From NCBI GenBank assembly GCA_965199185.1, contig CBDAQW010000007.1:1-64000 (forward strand): 64,000 nt of DNA, given 5' to 3'. The position numbers and the translations under genes were made by a program. A model generated the notes under the pieces. That model was not told the DNA's origin. It saw nothing but the letters and a program-made list of their open reading frames with translations, and did no database searches. The first letter of the stretch is position 1. Every line of letters starts with the position of its first letter. Below, in pieces: positions 8,635 to 17,858 of the stretch. Origin of the DNA: Endozoicomonas sp965199185. GTDB taxonomy: Bacteria; Pseudomonadota; Gammaproteobacteria; Pseudomonadales; Endozoicomonadaceae.

Positions 8635-9666
8635 TCAGGGACTTTTCAGCAAATCACCCGCTTCTACATCTTCTGAGGCGGATAACACAATGGCAAAGCT
8701 CGTCTGTGCAAAAGGACGGTAGACCATAACCAGACCTACACGCTCTGGTGGCAGAGTTACCATCTCGTTAGTCAGGCTGTCTTTTACCTGCATAGTTTTA
8801 TAAATAGCAAGGATATCTCCCTGCTTCAAACCAAATCTGTCACCACGATTTATCACAACGGTATCAAAACGGGCCGCTCTTTGCTGATCCCCCAAAGTGG
8901 TGAGAATGACTGCGTCAGTAGGGATATCCGGTGCGCCGGGGAAAAAGGTCGTTTCCAGGGAAAACGGATCTTCTTTAATTAACCGGTCTCCGGGTCTTAC
9001 TTCCCGGCGAGTATTGCGAAGTACAAGAGTCGCGACATCACCGCTTACTTTTTTCAAATCCAGAGTAGAGACTTCTTCACCTATAGCACCAAGATATTCT
9101 CCGGTTTTTGGATCAGTCAAGTCTTTGGTTTTTCGATAAACCTTATACACGCCTTCCTGCCCAATGAAGTTACCGCGACCATACACTTTATCCCCCTGAG
9201 AATAAGCGCTTCGCCCGTCTCTGGAAGCAAGAATATAGGGCGCTCGATCCAGCTCAGCAGGCATGTTGAATATGCGACTGTGATTCAGGTAAGCATCTAT
9301 CGAGCTCAAGGGAATGGCTGGAATCGCAGCTTCTGCAGGCAGTTTTCTGACTTTCGGGCTTAGTTTTATAGTACGCCCGGCATTGCCTCTGTTTGAAACC
9401 GTCAATCTGGGGCGGCCATTAACATAAACAAGACTCACCAGATCACCCGGAAAAATAAGATGCGGATTATGAATCTGAGGATTGGCATGCCATATTTCAG
9501 GCCATAACCACGGGCTTTTCAGAAACATATTAGAAATATCCCAAAGAGTGTCGCCTTTCTGCACACTATAACTATCTGGCGAATCGTCTCTGATCGGACT
9601 TTCATACGCTATGCCCAGCATGGACATAAACAGCAAAATGGCTGTAAGAGCAAAGCGTCTTGTCAT
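8635..9666 (-). CDS. LysM-domain exported protein
   Basis: A 343-residue protein with an N-terminal hydrophobic export segment (residues 5-20, MTRRFALTAILLFMSMLG) and one LysM domain at about residues 32-80 (SVQKGDTLWDISNMFLKSPWLWPEIWHANPQI is the core, ending with a proline-glycine-aspartate step). LysM domains bind N-acetylglucosamine in peptidoglycan, so the protein probably sits in the periplasm attached to the wall. The remaining 260 residues are beta-rich with no recognised catalytic motif. Homologues lie immediately upstream of dprA in Pseudomonas. The gene is divergent from the YejA-like gene at 9829. Confidence 0.88.
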   Translation of the reverse strand: MTRRFALTAILLFMSMLGIAYESPIRDDSPDSYSVQKGDTLWDISNMFLKSPWLWPEIWHANPQIHNPHLIFPGDLVSLVYVNGRPRLTVSNRGNAGRTIKLSPKVRKLPAEAAIPAIPLSSIDAYLNHSRIFNMPAELDRAPYILASRDGRSAYSQGDKVYGRGNFIGQEGVYKVYRKTKDLTDPKTGEYLGAIGEEVSTLDLKKVSGDVATLVLRNTRREVRPGDRLIKEDPFSLETTFFPGAPDIPTDAVILTTLGDQQRAARFDTVVINRGDRFGLKQGDILAIYKTMQVKDSLTNEMVTLPPERVGLVMVYRPFAQTSFAIVLSASEDVEAGDLLKSP

Positions 9667-9828
9667 TGTCCCTTTCCTTGATGATTGTTTGTCTAAGTCA
9701 CGATTCTATCAACCGTGTTGTGCTACTATCAATGAACTCTATCAATCTTGTACTCGGCCTGTGTGGATGATTCTCAAGGGCTGGCTATACTCAGGCGGTA
9801 CTTGGAGATCCTATTAGAAGAAGAATTC

Positions 9829-11724
9829 ATGTTAACCGGACGATTTGCCCATCCTCTTTTTGCCTGGCTGATGTTGTTATTTTTCATTACCGGCAGTCAT
9901 GCAGGTTTTGCCAACTCCGAAGTTCATTACTCTCATGGTTTGTCCCGGTTTGATACGCTTAAATACCCTGAAAACTTCACACATTTTGATTATGTGTATC
10001 CAGAGGCTCCCAAAGGGGGCGAAATCAGACTCTATACTCATGGCACCTTTGACAGTCTGAATCCATACACTATCTCAGGTACCAGCCCTTCATGGATTCC
10101 CACATACAGCTATCTCAAACATGGCTTTTCAGAACTTAATGAGCCTTTAATGGTAGGCTCTGGGAGCTACAGTCCATCAGGCGATGAAATTAAAACCGCC
10201 TACGGTTTAATCGCCGAATCGGTTGAATATCCAGATGATAATCGCTGGATTATCTTTAATCTTCGCCCCGAAGCTCGTTTCCATGATGGCAAACCAATTA
10301 CCGCTGATGACGTCGTGTTTTCTTTTCATTCTCTTAAAGAAAACGGTCACCCGCGCTATAAAATGCAGCTTGATGTCATCAAGCATGTAGAAAAACTCTC
10401 TTCATCAAAAGTTCGTTTCACTTTTAAAAACGCTGGCAACCGTACTCAGCTTTTCCGGGCAGCAGAGCTACCCGTGCTGCCCTCTCATTTCTGGAAAGAT
10501 AAAACACTTGGTAAATCCTCCCTGACAGCTCCGCTGAACAGCGGACCTTACCAAATCAGCAAATTTCAACCGGGCTCGTTTATCACATTTACCAGAGTGA
10601 AAGATTATTGGGGTAAAGACCTTCCTGTAAACAAAGGCCGTTATAACTTCGACAGCGTTACTATCTATTTTTACCGCGATCTGTCTTCCGCTTTTGAAGC
10701 GTTTAAAGCGGGAAACCATGATCTGCACCCTGAAGTTATCGCCAAAAACTGGCATATGGCGTATGACTTTCCGGCAATAAAAAAAGGACTAATAAAGCGC
10801 TCTGAGCTTCAGCATCAGCTCGCCATGGGCAGTTCTTTTTTCTTTTTTAACACGCGCAGAGCCCCTTTTGATGATATCCGAGTGCGTATGGCGGTTAGCC
10901 TGATGTTTGATTTTGAGTGGACCAACAAAGCTCTGTTTTATAATGCCTACCGCCGTGGAACCTCATATTTCAACAACACTTATCTTGCCTCTGCCGGACT
11001 CCCTTCTGAAGCAGAAAGGCAATGGCTTTTACCCTGGAAAAATCAGTTACCTGAGCCGCTTTTCACAAAGCCTTTTGAGGTTTCAGTCACCAATGGTGAC
11101 GGTAATATTCGTAATCAACAAAGGCAGGCTACTCAATTACTTAAGAGCGCTGGCTGGTCAATCAACAATGGCAAAATGCTCAATGAAAAAACCGGTAAAC
11201 AGCTCACATTCACCTTCGTTGACGATCTTTCCGTATCGCATCGTTACATCCTGCCCATAAAAAAGAATCTGGAGGCCATTGGTATTGATATGGTCTATCA
11301 GGAATTCAACAGTGCTCAATATTACCAACGGGTACGATCACTGGACTTTGATATGATTGAGCATATACTCCCCCAAACACATGCGCCCGATATTGAGCTA
11401 CAAAGCTATTTCCACTCATCTGTAGCAAATAATAGCGACACGCTTAATCTGGCTGGTATTCAAAATCCCGTTGTCGATGACCTTGTAGAAAAAGTACCGG
11501 ACGCAAAAACTCAGGAAGACATGAAAGCTCTTATTCACAGCCTTGACCGAGTGCTTTTATGGAATTATTACGGCATTCCCAAGTGGCATTCTAGCTCGAT
11601 ACGCGCCGCTTACCGGGATGTATTTGGCTGGCCAGAACAGCAACCCATTTATACTACGCCGTTCAGCACATGGTGGCGAAAAGATGTATCTTTAGATAAA
11701 GACAACCCGATGTGTGACTTTTAA
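9829..11724 (+). CDS. Family 5 extracellular solute-binding protein, YejA-like
   Basis: Periplasmic substrate-binding component of a peptide ABC importer. From ATG 9829 it is 631 residues, with a signal peptide at 1-26 (MLTGRFAHPLFAWLMLLFFI, cleavage near SHA-GFA). The frame is open to 9748, but the region after 9829 alone looks like a signal peptide and AGAAGAAGAA precedes it. YejA-type features are FDSLNPYTISGTSP, EARFHDGKPITADDVVFSF, DYWGKDLPVNKGRYNFD, RVRMAVSLMFDFEWTNKALFY and TSYFNNTYLASAGLPSEAE. No permease or ATPase genes are adjacent, so it is an orphan. Its last codons (PMCDF, stop) lie in palindromic element copy 2. Confidence 0.88.
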   Translation: MLTGRFAHPLFAWLMLLFFITGSHAGFANSEVHYSHGLSRFDTLKYPENFTHFDYVYPEAPKGGEIRLYTHGTFDSLNPYTISGTSPSWIPTYSYLKHGFSELNEPLMVGSGSYSPSGDEIKTAYGLIAESVEYPDDNRWIIFNLRPEARFHDGKPITADDVVFSFHSLKENGHPRYKMQLDVIKHVEKLSSSKVRFTFKNAGNRTQLFRAAELPVLPSHFWKDKTLGKSSLTAPLNSGPYQISKFQPGSFITFTRVKDYWGKDLPVNKGRYNFDSVTIYFYRDLSSAFEAFKAGNHDLHPEVIAKNWHMAYDFPAIKKGLIKRSELQHQLAMGSSFFFFNTRRAPFDDIRVRMAVSLMFDFEWTNKALFYNAYRRGTSYFNNTYLASAGLPSEAERQWLLPWKNQLPEPLFTKPFEVSVTNGDGNIRNQQRQATQLLKSAGWSINNGKMLNEKTGKQLTFTFVDDLSVSHRYILPIKKNLEAIGIDMVYQEFNSAQYYQRVRSLDFDMIEHILPQTHAPDIELQSYFHSSVANNSDTLNLAGIQNPVVDDLVEKVPDAKTQEDMKALIHSLDRVLLWNYYGIPKWHSSSIRAAYRDVFGWPEQQPIYTTPFSTWWRKDVSLDKDNPMCDF

Positions 11725-11885
11725 TTTCAACATGGCTATCCATGCCACGTGGATCCCGTACAGTCCCTGTACGGGATGACAGCAGAGTGCGCAAAACCTC
11801 TACTAGCTGTCATTCTGTACAGGGAGTGTACAGAACCCATAAGCCATGGATTGGCAACCTACGAGATAAAAGTCACACATCAGGT
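11704..11885. repeat. Palindromic MITE-like element, copy 2 (about 182 bp)
   Basis: Near-identical to the element at 5711-5893 but inverted relative to the window. It begins AACCCGATGTGTGACTTTTA and ends near TAAAAGTCACACATCAGGT. Hairpins: ATCCCGTACA/TGTACGGGAT with loop GTCCC (11753-11777), and TTCTGTACA/TGTACAGAA (11814-11836). The left end forms the last codons and TAA stop of the YejA-like gene. Relative to the gene it follows, this copy has the same orientation as copy 1. The remainder of the spacer to def (11886-12040) is A/T-rich and holds only the def promoter and leader region. Confidence 0.88.
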
Positions 11886-12040
11886 AAAGAAACATAAAGA
11901 TAACCAAGCGGTGATCTATAATTACCCCTCCAAACAAAGCCGTTATTGCTATATAAGCACCCCCGTACTTAAAATTACCTATATACGACAAAATAATAAG
12001 AAATTAACTTTTGATTAACTTTTAACAATTGAGGCCTTTC

Positions 12041-12547
12041 ATGGCACGTCTGGACATTCTGGAATACCCTGACCCACGACTGCGTACCGTTGCCAAACCG
12101 GTCGCAGAAGTAAACGACGATATACGTAAGATTGTCGATGATATGCTCGACACCATGTACCACGCTAAAGGCGTTGGTCTGGCGGCGACTCAGGTCAACA
12201 TTCATCAGCGCATCGTCGTTATGGATTTATCAGAAGAAGGTGATGAACCTTTTGTTCTGATTAATCCTTCTTATGAAGCGATTGGAGAGATGCTGTCAGA
12301 GCTCCAGGAAGGCTGTCTGTCGGTTCCTGGTTTTTACGAAAAGCTGGATCGTTTTGATAAAGTCCGTCTGACGGCTACGAACCGTGAAGGTGAAGAGTAC
12401 ACTATTGAGCTTGATGGTCTGGCGGCAGTCTGTGTTCAGCATGAACTAGACCACCTTGAAGGCAAGCTTTTTATTGATGTGCTTTCCCGTATGAAGCAAG
12501 ACCGCATCAAGAAAAAACTGGAAAAGAATCGTCGCCTGGCTGAATAA
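12041..12547 (+). CDS. def: Peptide deformylase
   Basis: Fe2+/Zn2+ hydrolase that removes the N-formyl group from nascent proteins. The 168 residues contain the three canonical motifs: GVGLAATQV (about residues 45-53), EGCLSVPG (about 88-95) with the metal-binding cysteine, and QHELDHLEG (about 131-139) with the two metal-binding histidines and catalytic Glu. The ATG at 12041 is preceded by GAGG at a 6-nt spacing and gives the standard MARLDILEYPDPRLR start; an upstream in-frame TTG (12029) is not needed. It lies in the same region as fmt, its functional partner, but separated by a C45-type gene. Confidence 0.98.
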   Translation: MARLDILEYPDPRLRTVAKPVAEVNDDIRKIVDDMLDTMYHAKGVGLAATQVNIHQRIVVMDLSEEGDEPFVLINPSYEAIGEMLSELQEGCLSVPGFYEKLDRFDKVRLTATNREGEEYTIELDGLAAVCVQHELDHLEGKLFIDVLSRMKQDRIKKKLEKNRRLAE

Positions 12548-12780
12548 GCACTTCAAACCAGAGCAACTGCAGGCCGGAACCTGCTTCTGAGGAAAACAGC
12601 CGGCATCCGTTTTGTATTATCTGAGTATACTTATACGCTTAACTTATATATTTGTTTCCAGCCTTCGACAAAAGCCGGAACAACGGTAAACAATAACCCA
12701 TGGTGACTTCATAGGACTGGCTATAAAGGCTTCCTGAAACAGCACAAACAAGAACATTAAAAGGATACCGGGGAATATAA

Positions 12781-13860
12781 ATGATCAAGTTGAAAACTTA
12801 CTCTTTCCGTGGAACACCTGAGCAAATCGGGCATGCTCATGGAGAAGAGCTTCGGAGCCGGATACAGAGCTTCGTACAAATTCGCCTCGATGCAGCAGCA
12901 ACTTACTTCAAAGACGAAGGATTAAGCGATCCGAGCCTCATTGATGATCTTCGGAAAACCGGTGACACCTGTTATCAGATTTTTTCTCAGTGGGATCCGG
13001 TCGGTGCTGCAGAACATAATGCTATCGCAGCAGCCGCCAAAGTAGATCCGGCTGACCTATACACTATTACCAATTACACTGACGTTCGTGATGCCTTTAT
13101 GCTCTCCGGTAACAAACCTGACGCTGAAGGGTGTACTGCGATCATGGTTCCTGCACATCATACAAAAAACAATCGCATTCTTGCCGGACAGACTTGGGAT
13201 CTAAATCCTGAAGACATTGATTATGTGGTTGCTATTCAGGCGATTCCAGATCAGGGACCCGCTCGCTGGAGCGTGCAACTGGCAGGATGTTTGAGCCTGA
13301 TGGGCATGAACAGCGATGGTGTCGTGCTTGGTACTACCAACCTGAAAACCTGGGATTCCAAACCAGGCATTGGCTATCTGAATCTGATTCATCGCTCTTT
13401 ACGCTGCCGCAGTGTTGATGAAGCCGCAAAGATTTTAATTGATGCACCCAAGTCAGGTGCGCACAGCTACCTGCTCGCCTCTGCAGAAAAAGCAATGCGT
13501 TTTGAAGTATCTGGTTTTAATTGCGACCATCAAACAATCACACAAGAAGCCATTGGATGGACAAACCATTGCCTCGCCCCTGAACATCAGGCAGTAGAGT
13601 ATGCATCGCCCAATGAATCCACACTACTCCGACGCGATCGTGCTAATCAGTGGTTAAGTAAAGGTGATCAGGATGTCGATTCTATCAAGGCACTCTTTGC
13701 TGATCGTTCCGAAGGTGCTAACAGTATTAACCGGTATCCAGAAGATAAGAGCTACGCAGCAACCAATGCCTGCATGATCGCAGACCCTGAAACCCGTGAG
13801 CTGCACGCCTGCTGTGGTCCATCTGACCGGGGCGAGTGGCAAATCTTAACGTTCGATTAA
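12781..13860 (+). CDS. C45-family autoproteolytic acyltransferase/hydrolase
   Basis: A 359-residue Ntn-hydrolase-like protein of the C45 group (related to isopenicillin N acyltransferase). The probable nucleophile is the cysteine in DAEGCTAIMVPA (about residue 121), the new N-terminus after self-cleavage. It is followed by GQTWDLNPEDID, equivalent to the GQNWDW segment of the family, GMNSDGVVLGTTNL, IGWTNHCL, and C-terminal TNACMIADPETRELHACCG. The N-terminal FRGTPEQIGHAHGEELRSRI is also typical. The substrate is unknown; family members hydrolyse or transfer acyl groups on amides. The gene interrupts the def-fmt pair. GGGGA lies just upstream of the ATG at 12781. Confidence 0.85.
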   Translation: MIKLKTYSFRGTPEQIGHAHGEELRSRIQSFVQIRLDAAATYFKDEGLSDPSLIDDLRKTGDTCYQIFSQWDPVGAAEHNAIAAAAKVDPADLYTITNYTDVRDAFMLSGNKPDAEGCTAIMVPAHHTKNNRILAGQTWDLNPEDIDYVVAIQAIPDQGPARWSVQLAGCLSLMGMNSDGVVLGTTNLKTWDSKPGIGYLNLIHRSLRCRSVDEAAKILIDAPKSGAHSYLLASAEKAMRFEVSGFNCDHQTITQEAIGWTNHCLAPEHQAVEYASPNESTLLRRDRANQWLSKGDQDVDSIKALFADRSEGANSINRYPEDKSYAATNACMIADPETRELHACCGPSDRGEWQILTFD

Positions 13861-13870
13861 AAACCTCAGT

Positions 13871-13894
13871 CGGACTCTGTGAAAGCAGAGTCCG
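13871..13894 (+). terminator. Hairpin after the C45 gene
   Basis: A 9-bp perfect stem, CGGACTCTG/CAGAGTCCG, with a 6-nt loop, 10 bp after the stop codon. It lacks a following U-run, so intrinsic termination would be weak; it could instead stabilise the 3' end. Confidence 0.5.
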
Positions 13895-14068
13895 GCAAAG
13901 ACCAGGTTCTGAAGCCATAGACTTCCTCCGCTTAACCTCAAAATAACAAATCTGCTAATCACTCTTCCATTGTTCTATTTTACTCCCGTCCTGAGTTTTC
14001 TTATCATCCACGCCAATACTTCTGCACTTATTCTCTTTAAGAGCCATATCAATTTGAACCAACCAGCC

Positions 14069-15013
14069 ATGAAAAGCCTTCGCATTGTTTTTGCCGGAAC
14101 ACCGGATTTCGCCAGTGCTCATCTGCAAGCTATTCTTGATTCCCATCATGAGGTGATTGCCGTCTACAGCCAGCCGGATCGCCCTGCTGGTCGAGGCCAA
14201 AAACTCAAGCCAAGCCCGGTAAAAGAATTAGCACTAAAATACAATATTCCTGTCTACCAGCCCGTTTCTCTGCGTAAAGAAGAGGCTCAGAAAGAACTCG
14301 CCGAATTGAATGCAGATCTGATGATTGTCGTGGCATACGGTCTAATTCTTCCTCAGATTGTTCTTGATACCCCAAAACATGGATGTATCAATGTTCACGG
14401 TTCTATTCTGCCTCGCTGGCGTGGTGCTGCGCCCATTCAGCGTGCCATTGAAGCGGGAGATAATGAGTCTGGCGTAACCATCATGCAGATGGATGCTGGT
14501 CTGGATACAGGAGACATGCTGCTAAAGGCATACTGCCCAATAGCAGACACCGATACTTCAGCAGATCTTTTCAACAAATTAATCGAAGTAGGACAGCCGG
14601 CATTACTTAAAACCGTCAACTCCATAGCCGAAGGAACTATCGTACCTGTGAAGCAGGATGACGCTCTGGCCAACTACGCCCACAAGATGACCAAAGAAGA
14701 AGCTCGGCTGGACTGGAATAAATCGGCTTCAGCGCTGGATTGCCAAGTCCGAGCATTTAACCCCTGGCCAGTAACCACCACTCAACTCGACGACCTTGGC
14801 ATCAGAGTTTGGGAGGCGGTTGCTATTGAAGAACTCCACTCTGACGCACCGGGAACACTGGTAAAAGCCGATAAAAATGGTCTGGATATTGCGTGTGCTT
14901 CCGGTATTCTGAGAGTCACTAAACTGCAATTGGCAGGTAATCGCGCTATGAATGTACAGGACTTGCTGAATGGCAAGAAAGAGCTTTTCTCAATGGGTAA
15001 GCAGTTCAGCTAA
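14069..15013 (+). CDS. fmt: Methionyl-tRNA formyltransferase
   Basis: Transfers a formyl group from 10-formyl-THF to initiator Met-tRNA. The 314-residue protein starts MKSLRIVFAGTPDFA at 14069. The frame is open further upstream but those residues are not family-like. The catalytic formyltransferase domain includes QPDRPAGRGQKLKPSPVK, VAYGLILPQ, INVHGSILPRWRGAAPIQRAI (catalytic Asn/His) and GVTIMQMDAGLDTGDML; the C-terminal OB-like domain follows from about residue 207. The stop codon overlaps the rsmB ATG (TAATG), so the two are translationally coupled. Confidence 0.98.
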   Translation: MKSLRIVFAGTPDFASAHLQAILDSHHEVIAVYSQPDRPAGRGQKLKPSPVKELALKYNIPVYQPVSLRKEEAQKELAELNADLMIVVAYGLILPQIVLDTPKHGCINVHGSILPRWRGAAPIQRAIEAGDNESGVTIMQMDAGLDTGDMLLKAYCPIADTDTSADLFNKLIEVGQPALLKTVNSIAEGTIVPVKQDDALANYAHKMTKEEARLDWNKSASALDCQVRAFNPWPVTTTQLDDLGIRVWEAVAIEELHSDAPGTLVKADKNGLDIACASGILRVTKLQLAGNRAMNVQDLLNGKKELFSMGKQFS

Positions 15014-16308
15014 TGGCTAAACAATCTTCGTTACGACTGGAAGCTGCTCGTGTTGTCACCCGGGTTGCTAACGGTGAATCCCTGAGCGCAGTTCTTCCAA
15101 AAGTGCAAGAACGCTTTGCAAAACGGGATCAACCGTTACTGGCTGAACTTTGCTATGGCACTTTGCGGTATTATTTTCGCCTTGATGCCTGGCTAAAATT
15201 GTTAGCAGAAAAACCAATTAAAGAAAAAGAACAGGATGTGCATAGCCTCATTCTGCTCGGCTTGTATCAACTGTTTTACACTCGCATTCCTCCTCATGCC
15301 GCTATTGGAGAAACCGTTCAGGCAACTCGTTCTCTTGGAAAAGCCTGGGCAAGAGGCCTGGTCAACGGCATACTCAGAAATGCCCAGCGACAATCTGATG
15401 CATTGCACGCTATGGAAGACAAAAGCCCGGTATGCGGTTTTGCTCATCCAAAGTGGATGATCAATACCCTGAAAAAAGCCTGGCCAGATCATTATCAGGA
15501 AATACTAAACGGTAATAATCAACCGCCACCCATGACCCTGAGAGTGAACGAGCAACACATCAAACCAGCTCGTTACCTGAAAAAACTGCTAGACGCCTGC
15601 ATTGAAGCCCGCCAATCATCGGTAGCCCCACAGGCAATCACGTTAAACAAGCCCACAAGCGTTGAGAGCTTGCCTTTATTTGCTCAGGGTGCGGTGAGTG
15701 TTCAGGATGAATCGGCTCAACTGGCAGGTACATTGATTAATGCAAAAGCCGGAGATCATGTTTTGGATGCCTGCTGTGCGCCCGGCGGAAAAACCTGTCA
15801 CTTGCTGGAGTTATATGAAGGCATTACCGTGGATGCAGTGGATGCAGATGCAACCCGGCTGGTTCGTACTCAAGAAAACCTGGCTCGCCTTGGACTAGAC
15901 GCCAGAGTCATCTGTGGCGATGGTACTCAACCTGAGAACTGGTGGGATGGCAAACAGTATGATCATATCCTGCTCGATGCGCCCTGCTCCGCTACCGGCG
16001 TTATACGACGACACCCTGATATAAAGCTGCTGCGTAAGTCAGATGATATAGAATCACTGTCGCAGTTACAGGGTAAAATTCTAAACGCTACCTGGTCTTT
16101 GCTAAAATCCGGCGGCACACTGCTCTACGCCACTTGCTCCATTATGCCTCAGGAAAACCATTTGCAGATTGAACGCTTTCTTGCCAATACACCCGATGCC
16201 AGACTCAGTACTATTTCAGAAGACTGGGGGCAGGATACCGGATTTGGCAGACAGCTTTTCCCGGGCTCCGGAGATGGCTTCTTTTACAGCCTGATAACCA
16301 AGCAATAG
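15013..16308 (+). CDS. rsmB: 16S rRNA (cytosine967-C5)-methyltransferase RsmB
   Basis: Methylates C967 of 16S rRNA. The 431 residues contain an N-terminal NusB-like helical domain (about 1-140), then the RsmB/NOP catalytic domain with the SAM motif VLDACCAPGGKTCHLLEL (about residues 250-267), DAVDADATRL, and the two conserved cysteines in DAPCSATGVIRRHPDIK and ATCSIMPQEN. It overlaps the fmt stop by 1 bp and is followed 13 bp later by trkA, giving the conserved fmt-rsmB-trkA run. Confidence 0.98.
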   Translation: MAKQSSLRLEAARVVTRVANGESLSAVLPKVQERFAKRDQPLLAELCYGTLRYYFRLDAWLKLLAEKPIKEKEQDVHSLILLGLYQLFYTRIPPHAAIGETVQATRSLGKAWARGLVNGILRNAQRQSDALHAMEDKSPVCGFAHPKWMINTLKKAWPDHYQEILNGNNQPPPMTLRVNEQHIKPARYLKKLLDACIEARQSSVAPQAITLNKPTSVESLPLFAQGAVSVQDESAQLAGTLINAKAGDHVLDACCAPGGKTCHLLELYEGITVDAVDADATRLVRTQENLARLGLDARVICGDGTQPENWWDGKQYDHILLDAPCSATGVIRRHPDIKLLRKSDDIESLSQLQGKILNATWSLLKSGGTLLYATCSIMPQENHLQIERFLANTPDARLSTISEDWGQDTGFGRQLFPGSGDGFFYSLITKQ

Positions 16309-16321
16309 AAGAATTACACGA

Positions 16322-17698
16322 ATGAAAATAATCATTCTCGGTGCGGGCCAGGTTGGCGGCACACTGGCAGAGAACCTCGCCAACGAAGAAAACGATATTA
16401 CCGTGGTCGATACCGATCTGACGCGACTGCGAGAATTACAAGACAAGATTGATATCCGCACCATCCAGGGTATGGCTTCTTTCCCTACCGTTCTAAAACA
16501 GGCTGGGGCAGATGAAGCGGATATGTTGGTTGCTGTGACCAACAGTGATGAGGTAAACATGGTCGCCTGTCAGATTGCCTACACCATGTTTCACACACCG
16601 GCGAAAATTGCCCGGATTCGTCAGGCCGCTTATCTCAGTACAGATAACCTGTTCCGCAATGATGCTATGCCGGTGGATGTACTCATCAGCCCTGAGCAAG
16701 TGGTTACTAACTATATTAACCGTTTGCTTGAGCGCCCCGGTGCACTTCAGGTGCTTGATTTTGCTGACGGCAGAGTCCAGCTAGTAGCCATGAAAGCCTG
16801 GTATGGTGGCACTCTGGTAGGACAGGAACTTCGTTACATTCGTGAACACATGCCTGGCGTCGACACCCGGGTTGCGGCTATTTTCCGACGCGGCAAAGCC
16901 ATCATGCCTAAGGGCACAACGGTGATTGAAGCAGATGATGAAGTTTTCTTTATTGCTGCCCGGCATGATATTCGCGCCGTGATGAGTGAACTTCAGCGGC
17001 TCGACGATGATTACAAACGCATCATCATCGCCGGAGGCGGCAACATTGGTTTGCGACTGGCTCAGGCAGTTGAAGACAAATACAAAGTCAAGATTGTTGA
17101 GCAAAGCATGGAGCGCTGTCAATTTCTCTCCGAAACATTAACCAAAGCCATGGTATTTAATGGCAACGCCTCTGATAAAGAACTGCTTATCAGTGAAAAT
17201 ATTGAAGACACCGATATTTTCTGCGCGCTGACTAATGACGATGAAGCCAATGTCATGTCCTGCATGCTAGCTAAACGACTTGGTGCTCGCAAAGTAATGG
17301 CGCTGATAAATAATCCGGCTTACGTTGATCTTATTCAGGGCGGTGAAATCGATATCGCTATTTCTCCACAACAAGCCACCATTAGCAGCCTGTTAAAGCA
17401 TGTTCGCCGGGGTGATGTGGTCAATGTTCACTCTCTGCGCCGTGGTGCCGCTGAAGCCATTGAAGCGATAGCGCATGGCGATGAACACAGTTCTCGGGTA
17501 GTGGGGAAAACCGTCGCAGAGATTGATCTGCCAGCCGATACCACTATTGCAGCCATTGTCCGGGGTGAGGATGAGGTTCTGATTGCCCACGATGCCACTC
17601 TTATTGAGCCTGGCGACCATATCATTCTATTTATGAGCAATAAGAAGAAAATCAGGGAAGTTGAGCAACTTTTCCAGGTTGGTCTGGGTTTTTTCTAA
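16322..17698 (+). CDS. trkA: Trk potassium uptake regulator TrkA
   Basis: Peripheral NAD(H)-binding regulator of the Trk K+ uptake channel. The 458 residues are a tandem of two RCK units: an N-terminal Rossmann domain starting MKIIILGAGQVGGTLAENL, a TrkA-C domain, then a second Rossmann domain (RIIIAGGGNIGLRLAQ, about residues 235-250) and a second TrkA-C domain. This double-unit length is that of enterobacterial and pseudomonad TrkA. The channel partner trkH follows after a hairpin at 17721 and a 160-bp gap, so the two could be controlled separately. Confidence 0.98.
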   Translation: MKIIILGAGQVGGTLAENLANEENDITVVDTDLTRLRELQDKIDIRTIQGMASFPTVLKQAGADEADMLVAVTNSDEVNMVACQIAYTMFHTPAKIARIRQAAYLSTDNLFRNDAMPVDVLISPEQVVTNYINRLLERPGALQVLDFADGRVQLVAMKAWYGGTLVGQELRYIREHMPGVDTRVAAIFRRGKAIMPKGTTVIEADDEVFFIAARHDIRAVMSELQRLDDDYKRIIIAGGGNIGLRLAQAVEDKYKVKIVEQSMERCQFLSETLTKAMVFNGNASDKELLISENIEDTDIFCALTNDDEANVMSCMLAKRLGARKVMALINNPAYVDLIQGGEIDIAISPQQATISSLLKHVRRGDVVNVHSLRRGAAEAIEAIAHGDEHSSRVVGKTVAEIDLPADTTIAAIVRGEDEVLIAHDATLIEPGDHIILFMSNKKKIREVEQLFQVGLGFF

Positions 17699-17720
17699 GC
17701 TAGCTTGATCAAGATTATTA

Positions 17721-17746
17721 GCCCAAGCCCGCACACAGGCTTGGGC
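17721..17746 (+). terminator. Hairpin after trkA
   Basis: Perfect 9-bp stem GCCCAAGCC/GGCTTGGGC with an 8-nt loop, 22 bp beyond the trkA stop. The following bases are only moderately T-rich. It probably separates fmt-rsmB-trkA transcription from trkH. Confidence 0.6.
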
Positions 17747-17858
17747 CGATAACTACTTTTATAAAAACGCATTAGCCGTTACTCTCCTCAATATAGAATT
17801 TTTGTCTCGTAGAACAACGCCACGGTCGGCTGTTGTAGAATTTTAAAACAGGACTGTA

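Noticed and set aside
11740..11755. CCACGTGG in palindromic copy 2 as a parS-like site
   Set aside because: Only the central CACGTG is shared; flanks do not match parS and copy 1 lacks it.
13970..14068. N-terminal extension of fmt
   Set aside because: Translated residues do not resemble the family; MKSLRIVFAGTPDFA at 14069 is the standard start.
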